Assembly (NCBI GenBank): GCA_002946415.1 | Contig: NJPS01000079.1 | Span: 620,001 to 684,000, forward strand | Source: Rutstroemia sp. NJR-2017a BVV2 | Taxonomy: Eukaryota > Ascomycota > Leotiomycetes > Helotiales > Rutstroemiaceae | DNA: 64,000 nt | Reading direction: 5' to 3' | Shown here: one piece after another, positions 35,164-47,065 of the stretch | Layout: every line of letters begins with the position of its first letter | Numbering within the stretch: the stretch's first letter is position 1 | The notes under the pieces: generated by a model | What the model was told of the DNA's origin: nothing | What the model saw: only the letters and a program-made list of their open reading frames with translations | Databases searched by the model: none | Program-made: the position numbers and the translations under genes

Positions 35164-37582
35164 AAATGATCAATTACGAACTTCCTTTTGTGTAGCAGGT
35201 TCGGACGCAGATAAGCTTAATTTCGCGATTCTCCATCGTAACGACAAACTATCGCCCTCGCCACATGCGCTGTCGACTTCTATCTCCCTTACGAGCCACC
35301 ATCTATCTAACCTCGACATCGCCCCGACTTTTGCAAGTATCCTCCAAAACTCGATCTCGACCATTCGTCATGAAAACATACCTATTTGCGACATACATTT
35401 CGCAGCCTACCTTTTGTTCCTTTTTCTTTCATCCTGCCAAACGCAATTCTCGAATATGTACACAATAACCTTTTTTCTTTTCCTTTCCACTTTCTCGACC
35501 ATTATCACACATCGATGCCGACTTTTTAACGAACTCTTCGAAGCGAACCGACGACGGTCTATATTTTGACTAACATGTTAAAATTTTATGACATGATGGG
35601 ATATTTGGGACGTTGTTCGAGTCGGCGGCAATTGGTAATAGGGACTTGGAATTGGATTTTTCTATAGAAAGGAAAGAAAAGTGGGAAGGAAAATTGAAAG
35701 GATAGCATTGACGGTGGCTAACCTTTCACGATGTTTGTGTTTCTCTATCCAATGATAAAGAGAGAACCTTTTAAAGATTGTGCCAGGCAGGAGATGAAGA
35801 AAAGGGAATGAATGGGTGAGGAATGGTTGGGGTTGGGTTTTTGACGCTGCGCTGAGCCGAAAAAAACAATCCGATTCATGCGAGATGTACCTTTGTTCAG
35901 TGTAACTTTCAACCTTTTTTACTCTTTGATTGGCTGGTCCTTTAACTTTTTTGACTGTGTGTATGTGTGTTCTCGTGTTTCGGAGAATGTGATTTGTTTT
36001 GCTGTGAAAATGAAAGTGACGTGTTGTATGTGATGAAGAAGGTGAAGAAGGTGGGTGTATATGAGGGTGATATTCATGGTGAGGAGACGGAGGTTGTTAG
36101 GATCTGGATCTGAAGAGTTCAGCAGCAGCAGCAGAGATGAATGGCGTTACATTTAGTCCCTTGTTCACTTGTTCGGGTATACTCACTCTTACTGCTGCTG
36201 TTACTGTTACTGCTACTTGGTCTCCCTGTTTGTATGCCTAGCTACCTACCTACCTACCTACCTCCGCATCTGCCTCCTAGTGATGGATATGCAGGTGTAG
36301 AGCATGGCGGAGCGGAGTATAGTATAGGGAAGGGCACGATGGGATAGTATAGCACGGGACACGGACCTTAGATTCCTTTAATTCTCTTCTCCTCTTCTCT
36401 TCTCTTCCTCCTTCCTCTCTGCCTTCCTCTCTTCCTCCTTCTTCTCCTCGTTTTCCGCTTCGTCTATTTCTATACCTTGCCTTTGCCTTGCCCTTGCTCT
36501 TGCCTTTGCCTTGCCTTCATATATACGTGATACTATCAGCTAGTTATAGAAGATGATCAAATTGGCTAGTTGTGGACGTTGACTATATTAGTTAGTAGTA
36601 GAAGTGGGAGTGTGGTATATATATGAGGCATCTTCCCCTTATCTTTACTGTTTGCTTGCTTAATGATGTTATTATAGTTCCCCTCCCGCCTGCTACTGCT
36701 AAGCTCTTCTGGCTATACTGTGGGTGATGTACTGTTCTTTCCCAGTTGCGGAAATATTTTGTCCGTTTCTGTTCTGTGTGTATTTGTGAGGTATTTGTTA
36801 TTAGGTGATGAGGGATAGGGGTGGGTGTAAGGTGTGAGGTGTGAGGAAGTAGGGTATGCATGAGGCATGGGGCATGGGCATAGATATGAGATGTTAGGTG
36901 ATGCGAGTTGGGTGATGCGAGTTGGGTGATGCGAGTTGGGTGATGCGAGTTGGGTGATGCGAGTTGGGTGATGCGAGGTGGGTATGAGTGCTAGGTGAAG
37001 GGTACGAGATATTAAGTGGTGGGAATCAAGTGCTGACCTGTAGGGGCAAGGCAAAGAGCAGTCGAAGAGCAAAGAAACGAAAGCAAAGAGAGCAGAGAAG
37101 ATAGATACACTACCGTATTTACTTTACCCTATGATGCTTCCCTTCCTCTCCCTACGCTTCTCATCTCATCTCATCTCATCTCTCCCCATCTCTTCCACCC
37201 TGCTTTACTCTCCACTACCAGCTCTAAATAATAGAAAATCACAAGTATTTATAGAAGCTGATCGTCTCTTCCAAATCCATTCACCCACTCACTTCTTAGA
37301 TTCTCTCTCTCTATATAGCATGTCAGTTATATATATAGAGATGACTCATCCGACTTTGCATCTTTTGTGTATATTTATAGTTTGTATACTCTATCTGACA
37401 AATTTCTTCGCCTTTACTTTCCCTTTCCGATGCACCTATCCACTCCGTCGCTCTCCCTTTCTCTCCCTGCTTTCTTGATCTAGGAGGGAGGAAGGTTTGT
37501 TTTAATGTGAGATGGGATGAGATGAGATATAACATTATCGATCTATTCCATCCCATCCCATACTTCTTCCCCTCCCCGCACC
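35164..37582. other. 2.4-kb convergent intergenic region, PP1 / Rdx-family gene
   Basis: The first several hundred bases probably form the PP1 3' UTR. Repeats include CAGCAGCAG (36120-36133), CTAC iterations (36241-36264), CTTGCCTTTGC-type repeats (36475-36516) and the 14-bp tandem repeat at 36901-36984. Reading frames are leucine- or proline-rich low complexity. I see no gene. Confidence 0.45.
36901..36984. repeat. 14-bp minisatellite, ~6 copies
   Basis: Five identical copies of the unit ATGCGAGTTGGGTG followed by one variant copy (ATGCGAGGTGGGTA). Perfect tandem identity implies recent expansion. It lies in the PP1/Rdx-family spacer with no gene across it. Confidence 0.92.
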
Positions 37583-39369
37583 CTAAAAACCTCCACAATC
37601 CTCATCCCCCGGTCTACAGTACCCGAACCCGCCTTCTTCTCCCTCGATAACGATTTTGCCGCGGGCGTTGAGCACTTCTTTCGGTTCTTGTGTCTGTGTT
37701 GCTGGCTGTGACGGTGGGGAAGAGAAGTCTATGGAAGTGGAGTCCTTGGTTGTGGAAGTGATGGCGGGAGTGGGAGTGGATTGATCGGCTGTGCTGGTGG
37801 TTGCGGCTATGGTTGTGCTGGGGTTTGAAGAAGTTGCTAGGAGAGGAGAGGAGGAGATGTTAGTAGGGTGGTGGAGTAATAAAGGGATAGAGGGGATAGA
37901 GCGACGACTGAAATAAAGGGGGTATATAGAGTAAAGTGAAACAGGAAAATGGGAAAAATCGAATGAGCAGTAGAGAAGTCGATTAGATTGGTGAAGAAGA
38001 GGAAGAGATGATATGAAGTGATTATAACACAGGATGGAAAGAAAGAACCGTAGTTCAACACTTACATTTCTTGCCATCAACATGTCCCAGATCTCGTGTG
38101 GGATCTATGATATTCCTTACTCGCTTTTTGAGTTCTTTGGTTTCTGGAGTGGAGTTAGCGGGTTGCTTTTTCTCGCAACGCTATCAGTCTGATTTATCCA
38201 TATGCTCCTGCGAAAAACGGCTGGCGCTTCCCGGAATAGAACCGCTTCTGTTTACATGTTCCTCTGTAATCCCCAGCCCGGGCAGGCTCACGTCTTCTTT
38301 GCTGAAGGAAGCTAAGGATATGAAACAGAACATACCAGGAAACCCTCCCTCAACCTTGCGGTCCCAGATGACGTGTGTCTGTATCTTCACTTCTCCATTT
38401 TCATCCTTCACCCCTTCGTTGTCGTCGTTCTTACCAGCATGATACAAAGTCACGACAAATGTGCCTCCGGTCGAAGGTTGCAATGCTACTTCACCGATGT
38501 CGGTGCTGAATGTTGAGAGGAGTTCTTGGGCGAACTGTGGTGTAGGAGGAGGTGTTAGTTGAGGTTTTCTTGTTTTGATATGAAAGTTTGTGTAGGTGGA
38601 CTGGTGGATGTGTAGAGTTGGAATATGCACGACATGGAAAGAAGAGGTGTATATATGTAGGTATGAAGAAAACTAAAGACAAAAGATCGAGGAGCAGAAA
38701 GCAATGGTAGGGGAAGCGAGGACTGAAGACGACAAAGGAGGAGAGAGAGAGAACAGGTGACTGCAATCAATCACGTGTACCATATCCTCCCCTCCATCTT
38801 CCCTTCCTCGTCTCGCTTCCTTCCTACACCATTCCCATCCCAAACCTCAAAGCACCAGCACCAAAGAAATAAACACCACGAAACGAAACACATGCAACGC
38901 ACGCACAACAAAACAACATGCATGTAACACAAACCAAACAAAACACGCACAAGCAAACGTCCATGCATAAACCTTTTCTTCCCTCTCTCCCCGTCAATAA
39001 CCAGTCATCCTAGTATATATCTTCCCAGCCCCCCGGACTGCGGGGAACCGACATACATCCATCGATACAGTGAACTACTCCGTAAGTTCTGTACAATACC
39101 TCAATAATCATCCATTTCCTTTGTCCCAAAAATACAATACAAGAAATGAAAACTTCCATCTCCCGTCAAGCTTTCCCTTCCCCCCAAAATAACTACCAAA
39201 CACACACACATACTTCCTCCCCTCACACAAGTACAAACAAAAATAAACCACAAACTGCCGAAATAAAAAAATAACCACCTACATAAGCAGCCCTCAACAT
39301 CCACTTACACTGCGTGCAGAACTGGATTGTGATTCGCGGAAGCGGGAACGGCGGTGTGAGGGTATTCAT
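37583..39369 (-). CDS. Rdx-family (SelW/SelT/SelH-like) thioredoxin-fold protein
   Basis: Exons 39283-39369, 38336-38534, 38066-38143 and 37583-37836 encode 205 residues. The redox motif is Cys18-Thr-Gln-Cys21 in QFCTQCKWMLRAAY, the CxxC of PF10262 proteins; animals use selenocysteine at the second position of CxxU in relatives such as SelW, and here both are Cys. The core continues FAQELLSTFSTDIGEVAL and HVIWDRKVEGGFP, then KELKKRVRNIIDP. The Ser/Thr/Pro-rich tail (about 125-180) leads to a conserved-looking end CRPGDEDCGGF that adds two more Cys. Intron 1 is 748 bp, exceptional for this window, yet the peptide is contiguous across it in the family. A redox role is inferred from the fold; no client protein is known. 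No ATG occurs in frame upstream of 39369. Confidence 0.85.
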
Positions 39370-40748
39370 AGTGCTAGTGCATATGCCCTCTTCCTGTTGT
39401 GTATGTATGTATGTTTGGACTGTATGTAGAAGTGGGATTGTTTGCTTCGTACTCGGAGAAAAGATACTCGACTCTAGGAAAAGTGGGGAGGGAGGAAGAT
39501 AGCTGCCGGTAGATGTATGATATAGACCGACGATAGACAATGAATTCTGTACCGGTGTATATGTCTGTAGATGAAGCGCGGGTATTTGTATTTATATACT
39601 TGTATTTATTTCGAGAATGGATTTGTAAGAAGGTTAATTGAATGAATGCCGAATTGTTTGTTCAGGAATCGAATTACCGCATCTACCTACTAGGCAGGCA
39701 AAATGGTGTGATACTCGAGATTACGCTATCCACCCCCAGCCGTCCCCGTTCCAGCAGTGCCGGTTATAAGTAAGCAAGCTATAGTTATATCGCATCTCGA
39801 ATTGCATTGCATTGCATGGTAAATGAGCGTGAAGCAGGCAGCGGCAGCATTATAGTAATAGATCAAACAGCATCATTTATTGTATCACAATCAATCACTC
39901 ACTCACTCACTCATTCAATCATCACCAAGTTCAATCAAGACGGCTATATGTAGTCAAAACAAGATAGATAAAACCTCCCCCAATCTCCTAATTACTCCAA
40001 TGGACAATCCTATGCACAAAGAAGTTTTTCATTCATGAGAAACAAGTAGGAATTGTTGGAAAAAAATGTGTTAACAGAATTGACCCTTTTTCATAAAAAA
40101 GGGTACTTAGTAACTACTACGAACTGAATGAACAAGAAAAAATATTACATGCTTTCTTTTTATCCACCATTTAGAAAACCTTCCTCTGCTTTCTCCTTCT
40201 GTTTGTTATCCTGCTTTCATTTCATCAAAGAAGTGCAATGTTGGTTTCGAGCGTGCGTCGCAATACAAGAAAATTTTTGTAATGAATCGATCGCTCGCTA
40301 TCCGCGCCCCCATTGCCAATGGGAAAGATGAGATTCCCGCCAATATGCTACGCTTCTCCGCATTTGCAAAAAACAAAAGGTATTGGACTTGATGTTCAAC
40401 GTCGATCGAAGGTGTTCAAAACGTTCTTTGGAAACCCCAGAAAGCATTGGATAATGGCCAGCAAGCAAAAAGAGAATTTTCCCATTACGCCCTTTGAACG
40501 CCGTTTGCTCTGTCTCCTGCGCGCCAAATCGCTCTTTCCATTTCTTGTAGAGTCGAGTTTGATGAAAGTTGTATGAAGAGCGATGGATAGATAGATGGAT
40601 GGATCGATATCGAAAATGTTGTGAGGAAGGGTAGGATGGGATGGGATTTGAGAAAAATGCGTGGTATGGATTTGATTATGCGTTTGTGTCGTTGGTCGTT
40701 CGTACTGTACGTGCGTTGCGTGCCCTTTCTCTCTTGAGATCTTCCTCC
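39370..40748. other. 1.4-kb intergenic region between Rdx-family gene and G-gamma gene
   Basis: This spacer holds the promoter of the Rdx-family gene and the G-gamma 3' flank. A perfect stem (ACCCTTTTT, loop CATA, AAAAAGGGT) is at 40083-40104. GCATT/TTGCA iterations lie at 39803-39818, and CTCA repeats at 39895-39913. I see no gene. Confidence 0.45.
40083..40104. repeat. Perfect 9-bp stem / 4-base loop palindrome
   Basis: ACCCTTTTT-CATA-AAAAAGGGT, a fully paired inverted repeat about 645 bp past the G-gamma stop codon. It could form a hairpin in either DNA strand or RNA. A bacterial-type terminator reading does not apply in a nuclear genome. Confidence 0.75.
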
Positions 40749-41107
40749 CTACATCACCACACAGCATCCGCCACTTTGTTGCGGCGCATATGGGTCATCC
40801 TTCTTATCGACTGTACCCCAGATTGATGGAACCATGAAGTCTTTCGTGTTCATTGTGTATTGGATGATACTAGAGAGGCGATGCGCGTCAGTAAGTGTTC
40901 AATAATAAAAGGCGACAGATCGAAATGATAAGGTGTGAATTACCTTTTAGCTGCTTGAGAAACGGGGATCCGTTCGCGTTCTAAATCTTCTCTTAATCGA
41001 TTGTTCAATTCGGTGAGGCGTCTTAATTTGAGGTCCGCCATCGATTGCTTATTCTTCTTAATCTGCGATGGGTCACCGACGTCGCGAGAAGAATATCCTT
41101 GAGGCAT
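40749..41107 (-). CDS. gng1: Heterotrimeric G-protein gamma subunit
   Basis: Exons 40944-41107 and 40749-40869 encode 94 residues, the usual size of filamentous-fungal G-gamma. The N-terminal coiled coil (SMADLKLRRLTELNNRLRED, about 23-42) pairs with the G-beta helix. A conserved DPYAP segment precedes the C-terminal CAAX box CVVM (91-94). The Cys before it (Cys90) is a likely palmitoylation site and Cys91 the farnesylation site, so the G-beta-gamma dimer sits on the plasma membrane. The intron is 74 bp with a GTAATT donor and an ACTGAC branch site. The protein acts in cAMP/MAPK signalling in growth, conidiation and mating. The RGS-LOV photoreceptor gene about 14 kb away belongs to the same pathway, but the distance argues against functional clustering. 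Confidence 0.93.
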
Positions 41108-42436
41108 GGTGAAGAATTGATGTAATTGAGATGGGAGCTGGAGAGGTGTTGATTATGGTGTGTTGGGTTCCGGGATGACGACCTTCTTCGGAAGAGATCA
41201 GTTTTGCTGTACAGCTTGCGATAGATAATAGATAGAGTAAGGAGAAGGAGTAGGTAGATCTTTGCACGTACGAGTAATCGGAAGCTGAGAAACTGTAATT
41301 AAGAATTATTATTGGGTTTTAGCGTATCGAATCGTATCCAGTTAATTGTCGAAATTGAATTGAATTGAACTGGAGAAGAGAAGTGAAGAGAAGTGAATTC
41401 GGTGGAATGGCCGTTGTTGTCGTTATTTGGTGGTGAAAAGGAGTGATGGTGTTTTTTGGTCGTTAATGTTTTGAGGTCGAGAGCGAGCGAGTTTGACGGA
41501 CGGGAACTCTCGAACGGGGGGGTGAGAAAGGCGAGCGAGCGAGGGAGGGAGGGAGGAGGGAGGGAAGGCAGAGATTAATTTGGAATCTCTTTTTTATCGA
41601 AACTGATCGCTATTTCCCGTTAAAGTGAGAACGAGCTTTTTGGGGCTTGCAGACGACTAGAGACCTCGGGAAAGAGGAGAGAAGGTGGAAAGTGGAGAGT
41701 GGGCACGGTGTTTAAGACTTTTGAGTATTTAGATAAAATGGTGAATGGAATAAGTAAAGAGAAACAGCGGAAACAGGCAGAAAAGGCGAAAAGCTTCACG
41801 TTGAGTGGCTGATTTCTCCTCAGATCCTTTCACGTCCTTTGAGCTGCGAGCTGGGAGCTGGGAGCTGTGTACGGTGCGGCAGTCGAAGCTGGAAGGTGCA
41901 AGCTGCGAACTCCTTATCCACCTTTCCAATCAAGCTATGGAAAAAGCTATTCCGAATTAATTGTCCGCAGCTGCAAAAGGGTCGACCGTGCGTGGACTGT
42001 GGCTCCGAAAGAAATTAGAGATGGGAGATCTGGGAATTGTGGTGGCCTTGCTGTTTTGGTTTTGTGTGCCTGGATCCTATGGCCATAACGTTATGGCCTT
42101 GGCGTGCGGCCTTAATATTATGGCCTGACATTCTTCTTGTCCTTCGCCTGCCTTCAGTCTAAGCTCTAGACCTATTCCAGCCTAGCTTTCGCACACGAAC
42201 GACTTCTTCTGTATGAAATTATCGCTATCTTGGTCTGATGAGGATTTCGCTGTTCGATCTCCTATCGCAACTATCAAAATAACACCCTAGCCATATTCTG
42301 GTGTTTGGCAGGTATATTGATTCTTTTTCAAAGATAATTTATTGTCTTTGAATCATTTGATCCGCGGGATCACACCGTCGATACAGCAAACGTCGAATCC
42401 TCTTACGCGCAACCTCTGCAGAGGAGCTTGCCCAGC
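41108..42436. promoter_or_regulatory. Divergent promoter region, G-gamma / eIF3a
   Basis: This 1.33-kb region holds both promoters. GAGCGAGCGAGGGAGGGAGG (41530-41555) and AGCTGGGAGCTGGGAGC (41845-41864) iterations are present, and the 18-bp perfect palindrome at 42081-42098 is annotated separately. No additional gene seen. Confidence 0.5.
42081..42125. repeat. 18-bp perfect palindrome plus neighbouring near-palindrome
   Basis: GGCCATAACGTTATGGCC (42081-42098) is a perfect palindrome. GGCCTTAATATTATGGCC (42108-42125) has the same GGCC...GGCC framework and length, 9 bases further on. Two similar dyads 27 bp centre to centre, about 340 bp upstream of eIF3a, could bind a dimeric factor or be chance; no known factor is recognised. 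Confidence 0.7.
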
Positions 42437-45400
42437 ATGCCTCCTCCGCCCCATCAAAAACCCGAGAATGTCCTCAAACGTGCCCATGAGTTGATGGGCG
42501 TTGGGCAGTCCCAGGCTGCTTTGGTTTTACTGCACGAACATGTCACGTCGAAGAGATCGAGAAATGCCCCCATTACGTCGCTGGAGCCTGTAATGCTCCT
42601 GTTGGTAGAGCAGTCGGTTGAACAAAAGAAAGGCAAACTTGCAAAGGATGCCTTATATCAATATAAGAATATCAGCCAGAATACCAACGTTGGTACGATC
42701 GAGGTAAGATGAGGGGTCTTTGTGATGAAATTCAACATGTGCGGGGCTGATAAATTCTCGTTTAGCTTGTCCTCAAGAAATTCATCGAACTGGCCGAAGA
42801 GAAAGTCAAGACCGCCCAAGCAAAGGCGGACGAAGTACAATCCACCCTCGATACAACAGCAGCAACCGCAAGTGTCGATGATTTGGAAGCAAGTGAGACC
42901 CCGGAGTCCATCCTCTTATCTACAGTATCCGGCGAACAATCCAGGGACCGCACGGATCGTGCTATCGTAACACCATGGCTGAAATTCTTGTGGGAGACCT
43001 ACCGGACTGTCCTCGATATTCTGCGAAACAACGCCAGATTGGAAATCATGTACCAAAGCACCGCTATGCAAGCCTTCGAGTTCTGCCAGAAATACACCAG
43101 AAAGACTGAATTCCGCCGATTGTGCGAGTTACTCCGTAACCATGTTCAAACTGCTGCAAAGTACTCGGCTCAAATGCATGCCATCAACTTGAACGACCCA
43201 GACACCCTGCAGAGGCATCTCGAAACTCGTTTCCAACAATTGAATGTGGCTGTTGAACTTGAATTGTGGCAAGAGGCTTTCAGAAGTGTTGAGGACATCC
43301 ACACCTTGCTCAACCTTAGCAAGCGTCCACCGAAGAATGTTATGATGGCCAACTACTACGAGAAGTTGACCAGAATCTTTCTGGTTGGTGAAAACTATCT
43401 TTTCCATGCTGCTGCTTGGTCTAGATACTACAACCTCCTCCGCCAATCCGCTCAAATGGTTGCTGCCGGAACAAGCAAAAAATCCGACAACCCAGCCACC
43501 TCTGAGGCTGATTTGTCCAAGGCTGCTTCCTTCGTTCTCCTGTCAGCTCTCGCAATCCCGGTGATCAGCACTTCTCGATCCCGTGGTGCTCTTGTCGATA
43601 TCGATGAGCAAAAGAAGAACAAGAACTCCCGTCTTACCCACCTCCTTGGTATGGCACAAGCACCCACTCGTGCTGTTCTTTTCAAGGATGCTATGAGCAA
43701 GGGCTTGCTCAAGCGTGCTCGTCCTGAGATCAGGGAACTCTACAACATTCTCGAGGTTGACTTCCATCCTCTGTCAATCTGCCAGAAGATCTCACCAATC
43801 TTGTCCCAAATTGGTGCAGATGCTGAGATGGAGAAATACGTCCTTCCTCTTCAACAGGTTATCTTGACAAGACTTTTCCAACAACTCTCCCAAGTTTACG
43901 AAACTGTCGACCTGAACTTTGTTGAGAACCTCGCCAAGTTCCCTGAGCCATTCCAAGTCACAAGGGATACCATTGAGAAGTTCATCATGAACGGTAACAA
44001 GAAAGGTGACCTTGCTATCCGTATGGACCATGCTACCGGTGTTCTTAGCTTTGATACCGATGTTTTCTCATCATCCAAGGCTGTCCACGCTGGCTCTGGC
44101 GCAGGATCTGCAGAGAGTGAGACCACATCTGTTCAAAGACTCCAAAACACCCCATCTGAGATCGTGCGCACTCAACTTACCCGTCTTGCCAAGTCCTTGT
44201 TCGTTACCTGCCAGTACATCGACCCTTCATTCAATGAAGCTCGCATTAAGGCTCGCGAGGAAGCTTACGCTAGGGCCAAGGCTGGAGCTGATGAGGAACA
44301 TCGCGAGATATTGGCACGCAAGCAGACCATCCAGAAGCGGAAAGAGGAAGCTTCTGAGATTCAATCGCGCAAGGAGAAAGAAGAGGCTACAAAGAAACGT
44401 ATCAAGGCTGCCCAACTACAAGAAGCTGAGGATAAACGTCTTGCTGCTGAGCAGAAGAAGAGAGAGGATGACCGCCTCAAGGCTGAATTAGAGCGTGTCC
44501 GAAGAGCCGAACTCCAAAAACAAATCGATGATCTCAAGCTAGGTACTAAGGCTCTTGACATTGACCTTAGCAACCTGGATAACCTTGACGCCAACCAAAT
44601 CCGTGCTATGAAGTTGGCTCAACTTGAGCGTGAGAAGAATGACATCAACGAGAAGCTTAGAATCACTGGCAAGCGTATCGACCATCTGGAGCGTGCCTTC
44701 AGAAAGGAGGAAGCCAAGAAGTTGCCTGAAGATTATGAAGCCCAAAGAAAGCGCGATCTGGAAGCTTACGAAAAGATCAAGGCTCAAACGCTAAAGGAGG
44801 CTGAGGCCAAGCACAAGGAGAACGTCGAGCTCAAGCACAGATTGACTAGATTGGTACCTTTCTACGAATCCTTCCGTGAGATCATCGTTGAGCGAAGGCA
44901 CGAAGAATTCGATAAGCGCCGTCGTGATGCTGAAAAGGAGCTCGAGAAGCAAATCGCTCTCCGCAGAAAGGAGTTCAAGGAACGTAAGGTTCGCGAGAAG
45001 AGAGAGCGTGAGGAGCGTGAGAGAGCTCTCCGTGAAGAGGAAGAGCGTGCTGCCAAGGAAGCCGAGGAGAAGGCTGCCAGAGAAGAGCAAAAGAGACGCG
45101 AGTTCGCTGAGCTCAAAGCAATTCGTGAGAAGGAGAGGCAAGAGGCATTAGAGATGGCTGCTTTACAAGAACGAAGAGCAGAGGAGGCTGCCAAGCGGAG
45201 AGCGGAGGAGAAGGCAAGAGGCCCCATTCGTGGTGCCGCTCCCATTGAACGAACAGAATCTTCGGAAGGTAGTAGACGACCACCTCTTCCTCTTGCTGGC
45301 GCAAAGATGGGCTGGAGGGAAAAGGAGAAGCTTCGTGCCGAGGGCAAAGAAGTTCCTTCATCATCCCCTGAACCTGCTGCTAGCCGAACGGAATCACCAA

Positions 45401-45807
45401 TGGCAAAGGCCTCACCTATGGGTCGTGCCGCCCCTACCATGGAGCGTACCGAATCAAATGACCGCCCAAGTGGTCCACCCCGTCTGGCTCTCGCTGGTAG
45501 CAAGCCATCCTGGAGAGACAGAGAAGCCGCTAAGAATGTATCTGGCGGTGGTGATTCTGCTCCATCCAACTCGCGAGGCCCACCTCCAAGCGAAAGAGCA
45601 CCAGCCTACCGAGGACGTCCTGGACGTGATCAAGAACCTCGTGATTCTCGTGATCCCCGTGATTCTCGTGAACCTCGTGAAGCTCGTGAGCCCCGTGAGC
45701 CCCGTGAGCCCCGTGAAGAAAGACCAGCTCCATCTGGCGAGTCTCTCAAACCTTCTGGTGGTGCTGGCAAATTCGTACCACCACATCTCCGAAACAAACA
45801 AACTTGA
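42437..45807 (+). CDS. TIF32: Translation initiation factor eIF3 subunit a (eIF3a, TIF32)
   Basis: Exons 42437-42703 and 42766-45807 encode 1,102 residues; the 62-bp intron begins GTAAGATG. eIF3a is the largest core eIF3 subunit and bridges the 40S ribosome, eIF3b and eIF3c in start-codon scanning. The N terminus ([17 protein letters not shown]) is a clear family start. The TPR/PCI-like helical region runs to about 515, with the PCI core near 340-515 ([20 protein letters not shown]). A very long charged coiled coil (about 555-870) follows. The C terminus has two repeats of a [29 protein letters not shown] type and then a tract of [DE][PS]R triplets near 1053-1084 encoded by 9-bp iterations. 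The end, [11 protein letters not shown], is typical. The upstream TTG codon was not used. Confidence 0.96.
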
Positions 45808-47065
45808 TTCAATTTCCTGTTATGAAATCGAATGCAGACGAAACTTGGGAAATCATTGGGCGTTTTAGTCTTTTTGTAATTAGTACAGGCCAATTGGAGA
45901 TGGTGCGTGAGGAGGGTGGATGAGGAGTGGTTGGGAGAAGCACACAAGATGGCTGGCATCAAAGTTTGTCATATGGATGTTATCTGTGCAACTTGCACAT
46001 ACATGAATCTTTGGAGCTTGGGTTTTGCTACTTTTACCTTGGCCTCGATTTGTTCCTTCTTCAGGGTCGGGTCTGTTAAGGATGGGTGGTTTGGCTTCTG
46101 GACTTAAAGATTTATGATCTGGTGTGATGGAAACATGACTTGGCATGGACAATGACAAATGACAGTACATTGATGACAGTTAGATGAGATGGCAATTGAA
46201 AAAGTGAGGCGTTCTATTATATCAAGTTACTTTTTATGCGTGAAAGTAACGTTCAGTATCAGTGTCAGTCCGGTTAGGCAGCGGTTCTCTCTTTTCTATC
46301 GATGATACATCAGTACGCTTTACTTGTCTCCTATCATCCTTCCTTGTATGTATCCTGATCCCTTCTCTTGATACTTCTTTTCACGTTTATCTAAGTCGTG
46401 AACTCGAACCCCTCCCCGATAATTCTCCATCCTTACCTTCCTGATTCCTTCGCCGCCTCGACCTTCCCCGGCGACGTTGGAACACGAAGGTCTGTATCAA
46501 GATATATTTCGTTAGTATATAAAGCGTTTGCTCAACTCAAATTATTATCGCTAGTTCCCTACAGGTCACCCCTACTTACAAGTCCTCAATACCAAACACC
46601 ACGTCCTAGTATCGCTCTACACGTGATACTAGCTCGGGGGGAATGTAACATTTCAGCTCAAAAAAGCAATGTGCATATGGGCGTTACAGTATACACACAT
46701 GACATTGGACCAAAATCCTGCTTTTACACAATCTTGTCTCTTCTCAACAACAACAAAATTCATTATTCAATCTTTAACAAACCGACAATCTTCTATTCCT
46801 ACACTGAATCTAAACAATCCTCCCGTTATAGACAGAGCACATTATACAACGTCGGTTACGGTTAAGGTGACTCTCCGTGGTAAAAAAGACAGGCCGGTCT
46901 GGGATAATTGATTGCAACTGATTATTATTGTCAAATCTATTATGTTTTCATTATCCAACCGTCTTTGAGGCATTCGTGGCATCATTGTCGGCCTGTTCTG
47001 CGCCGGAGAGGGTGAGTAGAGAACCGTAACGTATATTAACCAGTCTCGGAACTCAAGCTCTGAAA
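45808..47065. other. 1.26-kb intergenic region, eIF3a 3' flank / membrane-protein promoter
   Basis: Two genes read in the same direction across it. It is AT-rich near 46190-46260 and 46700-46960. Short reading frames have no family similarity and no splice support. It marks the transition from housekeeping to accessory genes. Confidence 0.45.

Noticed and set aside
40083..40104. Hairpin with T/A runs read as an intrinsic terminator
   Set aside because: Rho-independent termination does not operate in fungal nuclear genes; kept only as a palindrome.
44862..45569. A 235-codon antisense open frame in eIF3a
   Set aside because: Shadow of the charged coiled-coil codons (Glu/Lys/Arg give Ser/Leu/Phe on the other strand); no independent support.
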